Assembly: GCA_016710935.1 (NCBI GenBank)
Contig: JADJTY010000005.1
Location: 124,001-188,000, forward strand
DNA length: 64,000 nt
Direction of reading: 5' to 3'
Source: Chitinophagaceae bacterium
Lineage (GTDB): Bacteria; Bacteroidota; Bacteroidia; Chitinophagales; Chitinophagaceae
Part shown: one piece after another, positions 36,735 to 44,353 of the stretch
Layout of the letters: each line of letters opens with the position of its first letter
Numbering within the stretch: position 1 is the stretch's first letter
Position numbers and translations under genes: made by a program
The notes under the pieces: generated by a model
What the model saw: only the letters and a program-made list of their open reading frames with translations
The model's database searches: none
What the model was told of the DNA's origin: nothing

Positions 36735-36770
36735 CGGGAGATAGCTTCGTCGTGCCTCCTCGCTATTACG
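36735..36770. repeat. REP-like repeat (GCTTCGTCGTGCCTCCTCGC type)
   Basis: The core GCTTCGTCGTGCCTCCTCGC is flanked by ATAGC (36741-36745) and GCTAT (36762-36766), which can pair. From memory, many bacterial genomes carry a repeat of this form with GATTGC/GCAATG ends; here both arms carry the matching changes, so pairing is kept. It lies in the purQ leader. Confidence 0.6.
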
Positions 36771-36780
36771 TATATAACTG

Positions 36781-36788
36781 CAAAGGTA
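36781..36788 (-). promoter_or_regulatory. -7 box, probable purQ promoter
   Basis: On the minus strand TACCTTTG fits TAnnTTTG. It lies in the gap upstream of purQ and would give a leader of about 190 bases containing the REP-like repeat. Confidence 0.45.
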
Positions 36789-36803
36789 CAATCAGTATTT
36801 CAA

Positions 36804-37826
36804 TTATTGGACGAAGTAACTGATAACAATTACCAAAGCTACCATAACCCAGTGCAAAACAGCAGCAACCCAGCTTTTGGCAGGATATAAAAAAGCAGCA
36901 GCGATAAAGGCTGAAAGCGGCACTGCGCAAAGGATCCAGTATTCGAAACTATGCGATGCATTTACAAAAGGAATAAATAAGGCCACCAGCAGGTACAGGA
37001 AGGTGAGGTTCCAGGCTTTACGGGCCTGTATGAGCTGACGGCGGAAATTTTGCTGGATATAAAATATACCGGTCATGGCACTGATCAAAACAATAATGAT
37101 AGCTGCATAGGCCCATTGCGATTGACTGAATAGCGGGTAGTTAACAGCAAAACCCGGAAATTGGTACCCCTGCCATTTATCGGTTAAAAAAACAATGGCC
37201 AGTAAAAAATAATAAGGGGTAATAATACCCAGCAGGGCAATGAGCCACTCAGCCAGTTTAAACGGTCGTGTAATGGCCAGTCCAAAAATAATTAACGCCG
37301 CAAATGCAATAGAAGGGAAATAAAAAAAAGTGGCAATACCAATGGCAATGCCAATACTGAACAGAATTGTTTTTGGCTTCTGATTGCTGTACAGTCCGCT
37401 CATTTTAGACCATACCCAGATCAGCAAACTGTTTATGATAAGTGGCGAAGACAGGGTATTCCATTCTGCAAACAGTGATGTGATGAGCAGGTAACTCATG
37501 CCTGTAAGGTAGTGTGGGCGTTGCATGATACGCTGATCATTCACCAGCTTATTGAAATAAACAGCCTGGGAAAACAATAAAATAAATGTAATAACGGGAA
37601 AGATCCATGGTAAATAAACAGCTACCGGATTCAAATATTTTAATATTACCCTGTATAAAAACCCATCGATCTGCTGCGGTTGCGGCACTTTGGGGTGCAG
37701 GAACATAGGAAGCTTGAGTAAAAGCCCATACAATAACAGCAAAAAATTGTTATAGGAGTTATTGGCTTTAAATGTTCCGGTCACCTGTAAATAGCTTGAA
37801 GTTGAATAGTTGTGACAAAATTGCAC
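36804..37826 (-). CDS. multi-pass membrane protein, DUF6427-like
   Basis: A 340-residue polytopic inner-membrane protein with about nine hydrophobic segments and an asparagine-rich start (TGTFKANNSYNNFLLLLYG). The start and topology resemble the DUF6427 family of Bacteroidota, whose function is unknown. There is no ATG at the front: GTG 37826 gives the longest form, and GTG 37784 (beginning VTGTFKANN) fits the family start better. I cannot assign a role. It is followed downstream by purQ in the same direction, but with its own promoter between. Confidence 0.6.
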   Translation of the reverse strand: MQFCHNYSTSSYLQVTGTFKANNSYNNFLLLLYGLLLKLPMFLHPKVPQPQQIDGFLYRVILKYLNPVAVYLPWIFPVITFILLFSQAVYFNKLVNDQRIMQRPHYLTGMSYLLITSLFAEWNTLSSPLIINSLLIWVWSKMSGLYSNQKPKTILFSIGIAIGIATFFYFPSIAFAALIIFGLAITRPFKLAEWLIALLGIITPYYFLLAIVFLTDKWQGYQFPGFAVNYPLFSQSQWAYAAIIIVLISAMTGIFYIQQNFRRQLIQARKAWNLTFLYLLVALFIPFVNASHSFEYWILCAVPLSAFIAAAFLYPAKSWVAAVLHWVMVALVIVISYFVQ

Positions 37827-37878
37827 AATTATTATTACTTGAAGAAAACTGTTTGATTGCCGCAGGTTGTAATACAGT

Positions 37879-39405
37879 CTAAAAATCTACTTTGGCAAAA
37901 CAAATATTGTTGCGGTAAGTACAGGGAATAATAATTTGCCTGGCACCCACCTGTTTACTCAGGCTTGGCATAAACTCGTAACCTTTTTGCGGGCTTTTTA
38001 ATGTAGGGTACCGGGTAATGGTTCCATCCGCTGCAATCGCCTGGTCAGAAACGACCTGGTACTTACGGTCACTGTTAAATAAAAAATGGATCTCGTTGCC
38101 TGATGTGAGTGTGGAAAAAGACATGAAATTTTCTTCCATATCATCAAACTGACTTTTGTGCAGTACTTTACTCCATTGCACCTCCCCTGTTTTACTGATA
38201 CTTAACACGAGGATATTTTCGTAATAATAACGGGTACTTTGATTATTTAAATTGTTTAATGGCCTGTAATACCCCCTGAAAGGATTGTAATAAAAATTGC
38301 CTGACGAAAGGGTGTACGGATTGTACAGATAATCGTATCGGCTAAAATTATTATTATTGCCACGGGTATCTGCTGTATAATCTTCTGCAGCAAGAATAAA
38401 ACCACCGTCGGCTTTTACAACAACCTGGCGTATAAAAAAGTTATCCAGTGAAAAGCGTAACAAACCGCCGGACTTTGCTTCATAGCGAAGTGAATCATTT
38501 AGTTCTGTAAACCGGGCTGCGTATTGTTTATCTGCTGCTTTATCCCAAACAAACGTGAACAAGCCTTCAATACTGCCCCGGTTTTTTTTGTAATAAAAAG
38601 TATTGATCAGGTAGCGGTTATTGCGGTTGTCTATTTTAAGTTTTACCTCGTCGATGTATTTTTCATTCAGGTCAATTTCCTTACCATCGAATGTTTCCGC
38701 TTGCGGTGATTTAATAAAAATGCTTAAAGCGCTATTGTTATCCCGGTTGCCGGATTGCTTTGCATAGGTGAAAACAAAACTGCCATCGTTACCAACCAAA
38801 AAATTGTCATAACTCTCCCTTCGTTCGTTATAATCAACCAGCATCCTGTTCTTACTGATGAGTTTCATGTCGTTATCAAAAAGCAGGCTTTGCATATTAA
38901 ACTTCTGATACCGTGTCTGTATTTTAAAAATGATGATCTTCTTCCTGTCTTCGCTGTAAATGGTGGTGTATATTTTATTATCCGACATTACCGGAATCCG
39001 GGTTGTATCGATCTCAACGGGTTCACTCATTTTCTGTGCATTGGCATTCATTTTTACTGCCATGCAGTGCAATATAGTTCCCCGTTGGTATTGATAAACC
39101 ATTACAAAATAATCAGGATAAGAAACAAAATCTATATTAAAGGTTCTTTCCGGAACATCCAGTTTTACGGTTTCAAGGGTATTCATGTCCTTATCAAAAA
39201 TGCTGATCTTATGATTGGAACGGATATTTTTATATACAAGAATATTACCCGCAGGGTCCTGTGGACTGTTCATTTTTCCGATGATCTCAAAATTCATATC
39301 CCGGGTATCTTCCCGGTCAAAATCAGAAACAGCAACAGACTGGGCAATAACCGAAATGGGAAGAATAAAAAACAGAATAAACAGGTATTGATATATACGT
39401 TTCAT
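37879..39405 (-). CDS. exported protein of unknown function, possibly a beta-propeller
   Basis: A 508-residue protein with a clear signal peptide (about 1-21, ending VIAQS). The rest alternates short beta-like strands and acidic loops with phrases such as KISIFDKDMNTLETVKL and GNDGSFVFTYAKQSG, reminiscent of repeat-propeller proteins. There is no catalytic motif, lipobox or sorting domain. The same-strand membrane protein gene begins 52 bases downstream, so the two may be co-transcribed. Periplasmic location is inferred from the signal peptide. Confidence 0.6.
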   Translation of the reverse strand: MKRIYQYLFILFFILPISVIAQSVAVSDFDREDTRDMNFEIIGKMNSPQDPAGNILVYKNIRSNHKISIFDKDMNTLETVKLDVPERTFNIDFVSYPDYFVMVYQYQRGTILHCMAVKMNANAQKMSEPVEIDTTRIPVMSDNKIYTTIYSEDRKKIIIFKIQTRYQKFNMQSLLFDNDMKLISKNRMLVDYNERRESYDNFLVGNDGSFVFTYAKQSGNRDNNSALSIFIKSPQAETFDGKEIDLNEKYIDEVKLKIDNRNNRYLINTFYYKKNRGSIEGLFTFVWDKAADKQYAARFTELNDSLRYEAKSGGLLRFSLDNFFIRQVVVKADGGFILAAEDYTADTRGNNNNFSRYDYLYNPYTLSSGNFYYNPFRGYYRPLNNLNNQSTRYYYENILVLSISKTGEVQWSKVLHKSQFDDMEENFMSFSTLTSGNEIHFLFNSDRKYQVVSDQAIAADGTITRYPTLKSPQKGYEFMPSLSKQVGARQIIIPCTYRNNICFAKVDF

Positions 39406-39510
39406 GCAGGCAATGCTTTATATTTAAAATTACGATTTAAAAGTCAATGATTATACACTGAACAAGATGAGCGGAATTTTGTTTTTACATACAATATTTT
39501 AACTTTTTAT

Positions 39511-40461
39511 ATGAAGCAAACGGTATTAATAACAGGCGGTACGGGAATGGTTGGCAAAGCACTTACCCGGGCACTGGTTAAAAAAGGATATAAAGTAATT
39601 ATTTTAACCCGCAATGTAAGGGGCAAAGAGCAGCAGGAACAGGTGCAATATGCAGCCTGGGATGTAAGTAAGCAGCAAATGGATAGGCATGCCCTGCAGG
39701 AAGCAGATTATATTATTCACCTGGCAGGGGCAGGCGTTGTTGAAAAAAAATGGACAGCAGCTTACAAAAAAGAGATACAGGATAGCCGAACCGAAAGCAG
39801 CAGGTTAATCATTGATAGTTTAAAAAATAATTCAGGAAGCTATCGGAACAAAGTTAAAGCCGTCATCAGCGCCAGTGCCATTGGCTGGTATGGTGCAGAT
39901 ACCGAACCGGTTAAACCATTTACAGAAAATGATGCAGCCGATAATAGTTTTCTAGGGCACACCTGTAAGTTATGGGAAGAAAGCATTGAGCCGGTTACAA
40001 CCATGGGCAAGCGATTGGTAAAGTTCAGGATTGGCATTGTATTAAGCAATGAGGGTGGCGCATTGGTGGAATTTAAAAAACCGCTACGTTTTGGGGTGGC
40101 AGGCATATTAGGCAATGGAAAACAAATGGTAAGCTGGATTCATATTGACGACCTCTGCAACCTGTTTATTGCCGGCATTGAAAATGAAAGCTTATCAGGG
40201 AGTTACAATGCCGTAGCCCCCAATCCTGTCAGCAATAAAGCGCTTACATTAACCCTGGCAAAAGCCATGAAAGGCAAATTTTACATTCCCATGCCCGTAC
40301 CGGCATTTGTTTTAAAAATAATGATGGGGCAAAGAAGTATAGAAGTTTTAAAAAGCACCACGGTAAGCAGCAAAAAAATACAGGATGCAGGTTTTGCATT
40401 TGGATTTAAAAACATTGAAGCTGCATTGCAAGATCTGTCAGCAGCTACAGGTCAGCGTTAA
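39511..40461 (+). CDS. TIGR01777 family epimerase-like protein
   Basis: A 316-residue short-chain dehydrogenase/reductase fold protein of the TIGR01777 (SDR39U1/YfcH) family. The NAD(P)-binding motif ITGGTGMVGKALTRAL is at about 6-21. IHLAGAGVVEKKW at about 70-82 is a family hallmark. The C-terminal DUF1731 segment (MPVPAFVLKIMMGQRS, about 263-278) completes the usual length. The natural substrate is unknown for the family. The 3' end overlaps the convergent ABC permease gene by 17 bases. Confidence 0.9.
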   Translation: MKQTVLITGGTGMVGKALTRALVKKGYKVIILTRNVRGKEQQEQVQYAAWDVSKQQMDRHALQEADYIIHLAGAGVVEKKWTAAYKKEIQDSRTESSRLIIDSLKNNSGSYRNKVKAVISASAIGWYGADTEPVKPFTENDAADNSFLGHTCKLWEESIEPVTTMGKRLVKFRIGIVLSNEGGALVEFKKPLRFGVAGILGNGKQMVSWIHIDDLCNLFIAGIENESLSGSYNAVAPNPVSNKALTLTLAKAMKGKFYIPMPVPAFVLKIMMGQRSIEVLKSTTVSSKKIQDAGFAFGFKNIEAALQDLSAATGQR

Positions 40462-41266
40462 TGAATTTGCGGCGGCTCCAGATATAAAAAATAACCAGGT
40501 AAGCCATTGCCAGGGCAAATACCAGCCAGGTGTAATCCGAAGGCATGATTGACTTACTCATGGCCTTGATCGGGTTATCAGGAAATTCCAGTAAAGCATC
40601 AGCAGCATTCATCGGAAGATAATCCCCGATATTCCCGAGGTCTATCGCATTTTCTCTTTTTAATTTCATGCTCAACACATTCAGCAATTGAGATACAATG
40701 TTTTCGGAACCCAGGTATATAAAAAATATGCCGATGGCAAAGCCGGTACGTTTTACCAGCACAGAAAATAAAATGGCAATTATGTTATAGGATAGTGCTT
40801 TCAGAAAAAAATAGCCCACAAACAATATTCCGTTCAACGAAAATGAAGTGCCTGATCCCCAGCCAAAAATAAGTGCCGAAATGATAACAAGCAGTGTGGC
40901 TGCCGCTGCAAAAATGAAGGCCATTATAATTTTTACACTGATGAACTGTTGCCTGCTTAAGCCATCAATAATATTTTGCCGGTGCGTTTTAAAGGTATAT
41001 TCATTTGTAAAAAGCATAAGTAGCAGCAGTGCCGGTAACAGTAAAATATACCCGGTTGCATAGCTGGTAGATTGCCAGGTATTCTCAAAATCGTAAGGCG
41101 AAAAAGATACCAGGCCGGCACCGGGTACATTCTTAACTATATTTTTGTTTACCAAAAAAACGATATAGTTAAGTGCAAACACGCCGATGATGAAAAACAG
41201 CGTCATCACTATAAAAGCAGTGTAATTTTTTACTTTAAGCCATTCTATTTTTAACAGGTTGATCAT
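40445..41266 (-). CDS. ABC-2 type transporter permease
   Basis: A 273-residue inner-membrane protein with six hydrophobic segments and a short cytoplasmic start (LLKIEWLKVKNYTAF) typical of BcrB/ABC-2 permeases. It lacks the large extracytoplasmic domain seen in the permease at 6179-7474, so it is a different subtype. The cognate ATPase gene ends 27 bases upstream in the same operon. Substrate not determinable. Confidence 0.88.
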   Translation of the reverse strand: MINLLKIEWLKVKNYTAFIVMTLFFIIGVFALNYIVFLVNKNIVKNVPGAGLVSFSPYDFENTWQSTSYATGYILLLPALLLLMLFTNEYTFKTHRQNIIDGLSRQQFISVKIIMAFIFAAAATLLVIISALIFGWGSGTSFSLNGILFVGYFFLKALSYNIIAILFSVLVKRTGFAIGIFFIYLGSENIVSQLLNVLSMKLKRENAIDLGNIGDYLPMNAADALLEFPDNPIKAMSKSIMPSDYTWLVFALAMAYLVIFYIWSRRKFINADL

Positions 41267-41293
41267 GGTACAGCATAATTATTATTAAGAATT

Positions 41294-42217
41294 TTATTTG
41301 TCGCTTTGCCTGCCGGTAATTTCCAGGAACCTGGTCTCCAGGGATTTTCTTTTTACATTTAATTTGTTCAGCACGATCCCTTTTTCAAAACAAAAACGAT
41401 TGACTGCCTCACCGGTAATTTTTTCAGTACACACCAGGTGTAGATCGTTATCAACTTCTGTTACAGTCTCTACGCCTTCCAGTTGCTGAATAATATTTTT
41501 TAAAGTCCCGTTGTCTGTTGAACTGATGTCTATCAAAACATTCAGCCCTGAATGTTCACCGCTTGTATCCATCAATGCTGCTACAGAGCTTACCGTTTTT
41601 AAAACTCCTTTTTGAATGATGGCAACATGAGTACAAACCTTCTCCACTTCATCCAGGATATGGCTTGCCATAATGATCGTTTTACCCCCCTTGTACAACT
41701 GCCTGATCAACTCCCTGATCTCTGCAATACCTGCAGGATCCAGTCCGTTTGTTGGTTCATCAAAAACCAGGATTTCGGGATCGCCCAGCAAAGCCGCAGC
41801 AATGGCCAGCCGCTGTTTCATGCCCAGTGAATAAGTGCTGAAATTAGAGTCTTTTCGTTCATATAAATTTACCAATCGCAATACCTTTTCAATATCCCCT
41901 TCTCCCCTGCCCTTGATCTTTGCTGCTATCTGCAGGTTTTTTTCTGCACTCAGGTAATGGTAAAAATTAGGAGTTTCCAGCAGTGTACCGATCTTTTTTC
42001 TCAGATCATTTGGCGCCAGCCCTCCACCGGCCCAGGCAAAGGAGCCTCCGGATGATTTTATAACATCCATGATAATACCAAGCAGGGTTGTTTTACCGCT
42101 TCCGTTTGGCCCTAAAATACCAAACACCGTTTTGGGTGGTACTTCAAAGCTCACCTTATCAAGCGCCCTGATCCTTCCATAATTTTTTGTTAGATTATCA
42201 ATGCTGAGTATTGCCAT
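41294..42217 (-). CDS. ABC transporter ATP-binding protein (BcrA-like)
   Basis: A 307-residue ABC ATPase. Walker A GPNGSGKTT is at about 37-45, the signature YSLGMKQRL at about 132-140, Walker B ILVFDEPTNGLDP at about 152-164 and the H-loop in MASHILDE at about 187. The C-terminal 90 residues are the usual regulatory extension. It pairs with the permease downstream to form an ABC-2 exporter of the bacitracin/lantibiotic-resistance type; the actual cargo is unknown. Confidence 0.93.
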   Translation of the reverse strand: MAILSIDNLTKNYGRIRALDKVSFEVPPKTVFGILGPNGSGKTTLLGIIMDVIKSSGGSFAWAGGGLAPNDLRKKIGTLLETPNFYHYLSAEKNLQIAAKIKGRGEGDIEKVLRLVNLYERKDSNFSTYSLGMKQRLAIAAALLGDPEILVFDEPTNGLDPAGIAEIRELIRQLYKGGKTIIMASHILDEVEKVCTHVAIIQKGVLKTVSSVAALMDTSGEHSGLNVLIDISSTDNGTLKNIIQQLEGVETVTEVDNDLHLVCTEKITGEAVNRFCFEKGIVLNKLNVKRKSLETRFLEITGRQSDK

Positions 42218-42266
42218 AGATCAAAATATAAGAGGGGATGAAGATAACAGAATTTTATTAATCTGG

Positions 42267-42935
42267 TTAAGGCAAATGTTTTTCGTGCCATACAGATGAA
42301 AATTCACCGATTACTGCCTTGCCCCTTTCATTAAATGGAAGATCAGCCAGGTGCAGGTCGTCAATATCTTTTTGTAAAACCCTTCGGGTAAATGGATTTA
42401 AAGTGCCGCCCTTTTCGCCGGCGGCAACTTCGGGATAGTATTGAAAAGGCGGATCAACCAACGTACCACGTGGATACATGATACCCGGTGTTCCTGCTCC
42501 CCTTATGTCAAGGTTGTGTGGATGAAGCAACCCAAGTGTATGGCCAAATTCATGTGCTGCAGTGGTGGAGTTATCCAGGATATTTTGCAATTTAAAATAC
42601 CCGGTATTGCAGTTGATGGCGTCAACAAAAGATATATCGCCATGCACAAATTCTTCTACCCGAAAATAATTATTACGGGGATCGGTATTTTCAAAAACTA
42701 TTGGTGGCGTAAGTGTACGGTCAAACCTGCCTTCTATTGTAAACCGTACATCGTATATTTTTTTGGAGAACCAGCCATCCCTAATAGCTACTTTTCCTTC
42801 AGCATGATTCCAGAAATTTTCAATATCAGCTGCTATCTGAAATGCCAGGGCTTCATGGGCAGCATCGCCGTAAATTATTATTATAGCACGAATAATAAGC
42901 AGGTTCTTTTCCGGCAGCAGTTCCACTTCTCCCAT
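42267..42935 (-). CDS. metzincin-like (matrixin-type) zinc protease without a signal peptide
   Basis: A 222-residue protein with the complete metzincin zinc site AHEFGHTLGLLH at about 128-139 (three histidines and the catalytic glutamate) and a Met-turn GIMYPRG at about 150-156. This places it near peptidase family M10/matrixins. Such proteases are nearly always secreted, yet this one begins MGEVELLPEK with only a short hydrophobic strand and no signal peptide or propeptide. No upstream in-frame extension was found that would add one. Either it acts inside the cell or it leaves by another route. Substrate unknown. Confidence 0.75.
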   Translation of the reverse strand: MGEVELLPEKNLLIIRAIIIIYGDAAHEALAFQIAADIENFWNHAEGKVAIRDGWFSKKIYDVRFTIEGRFDRTLTPPIVFENTDPRNNYFRVEEFVHGDISFVDAINCNTGYFKLQNILDNSTTAAHEFGHTLGLLHPHNLDIRGAGTPGIMYPRGTLVDPPFQYYPEVAAGEKGGTLNPFTRRVLQKDIDDLHLADLPFNERGKAVIGEFSSVWHEKHLP

Positions 42936-43006
42936 TCATTGATGTTTTTTACAATAACGAATGTATCAGTTTATTTTTGGTTTGTTGGATCCGCATCAGT
43001 AAAAAT

Positions 43007-44107
43007 TTACCCGGCTAATGAAACCCCGATCAATTTTCCAATACCAAATGTAATGGCAGCTGCCGCCAGGCCAAATACCACCTGCCTTAAGCCAGAGAAC
43101 CAGATACTTTTTCCGGTGAACAAGGTGATGGCAGCGCCAATTAAAAATAAACCCAACGCACTTCCTGCCACACTGATAATAATGGCTGTTGTACCATTTG
43201 TAAAAAAGAAAGGAATAACCGGTATCACCGCACCAACAGCAAAAAGTATAAATGAATAAACTGCCGCTTCCATGGCAGAACCTTTTAACTCTTCGGCATT
43301 AATACCCAGTTCTTCCTTTACGAGTATTTCATAAGCAAGATCTTTATCCAGCATGATTTCTGCCGCCATCGTATGTGCCTGATCTTCCGGTATCCCCTTT
43401 GCCATATAGATCAGTGCCAGTTCTTTTTGCTCCCCTTCGGGATTTGTTTCCAGTTCATCCATTTCCAGCTGCATCTGGTTTTCAGAAAGTTCCTGCGAAC
43501 TTTTTACCGATATCCATTCGCCCAATGCCATAGATAAAGCACCAGCCAGTAATCCGGCAACACCGGCCAGCAACACACCACTTTGACCGGAGGTGGCACC
43601 GGCTATCCCCATCACTAAACTAAAGTTAGATACCAATCCATCATTACCTCCTAAGACTGCCGCCCTTAAAGCATTTCCGCCAACCGAACGGTGCCTGCTT
43701 TCAAATTTGGCAACATTGCCCCCGGTAACATTTGATTGATTTTCGAGCAGCGAACGCAAAATGGTTACATGGTTTGCTTCTGTACCCGTGATGGGCAATT
43801 TATTTTTATTTTTTGCTGCAATTACTGCTGTTGAAATACTTTTTTCGGTGTCCATTAAAACACCCAGAATATAATCGTACCCAAATATTTTCCCTATCCT
43901 GTTCAATGCCCTTGCCCTGAAGGAGGGTGGCGGAAGTTCAGTCAATCCCTGCCGTTGTAAAAAAGCAGTTGCATGCCCCTTTTCAATTTCGCTCATTTGC
44001 TTAAACACATTGGCAACTGTTGCATCATCTTCAACTTCGGCCAGTTTGTTATACAAATAAGAAGCATCAACTTCTGTCTGCAGATTTTTATTTTTATTGA
44101 TTTTCAA
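43007..44107 (-). CDS. ferritin-like domain fused to VIT1/CCC1 iron transporter (MbfA-like)
   Basis: A 366-residue fusion. Residues about 1-135 form a ferritin-like/rubrerythrin helix bundle with the metal-binding pattern MSEIEKGHATAF (ExxxGH) near residue 45. Residues about 140-366 are a VIT1/CCC1 transporter: GGNDGLVSNFSLVMGIAGA at about 154-172, then AGALSMALGEWISVKSSQE, then three more membrane helices. Related MbfA proteins export iron and protect against iron or peroxide stress; CCC1 moves iron or manganese. Transport of iron is the likely role, direction inferred. The metzincin gene follows in the same direction after 71 bases. Confidence 0.88.
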   Translation of the reverse strand: MKINKNKNLQTEVDASYLYNKLAEVEDDATVANVFKQMSEIEKGHATAFLQRQGLTELPPPSFRARALNRIGKIFGYDYILGVLMDTEKSISTAVIAAKNKNKLPITGTEANHVTILRSLLENQSNVTGGNVAKFESRHRSVGGNALRAAVLGGNDGLVSNFSLVMGIAGATSGQSGVLLAGVAGLLAGALSMALGEWISVKSSQELSENQMQLEMDELETNPEGEQKELALIYMAKGIPEDQAHTMAAEIMLDKDLAYEILVKEELGINAEELKGSAMEAAVYSFILFAVGAVIPVIPFFFTNGTTAIIISVAGSALGLFLIGAAITLFTGKSIWFSGLRQVVFGLAAAAITFGIGKLIGVSLAG

Positions 44108-44353
44108 AATTGAAAGGTTTTATTTTCTTAAATATAAGTATGATCCCTTGTTTAAAGAGGAATGATAATCTGAATACGATCATTGTGGTTTAACATATTC
44201 AATCATCCGGCAACACCAGGGCATGCAGGTGTGATGCTGGTATCATAAAAATAATTTACAGCAAAGATGGCACCACCTGTATTTGAATTGGTTAGCTGTT
44301 GCTTAAGATTGGCTTAAGAAAAACTGGTAAAATAATTTTGGTTAAACGAGACG

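Noticed and set aside
38755..39450. 231-codon open frame on the plus strand
   Set aside because: Antisense to the exported 508-residue protein, which has a signal peptide; shadow frame.
42441..43259. 272-codon open frame on the plus strand
   Set aside because: It runs antisense across the ends of the metzincin and VIT1 genes and has no family features.
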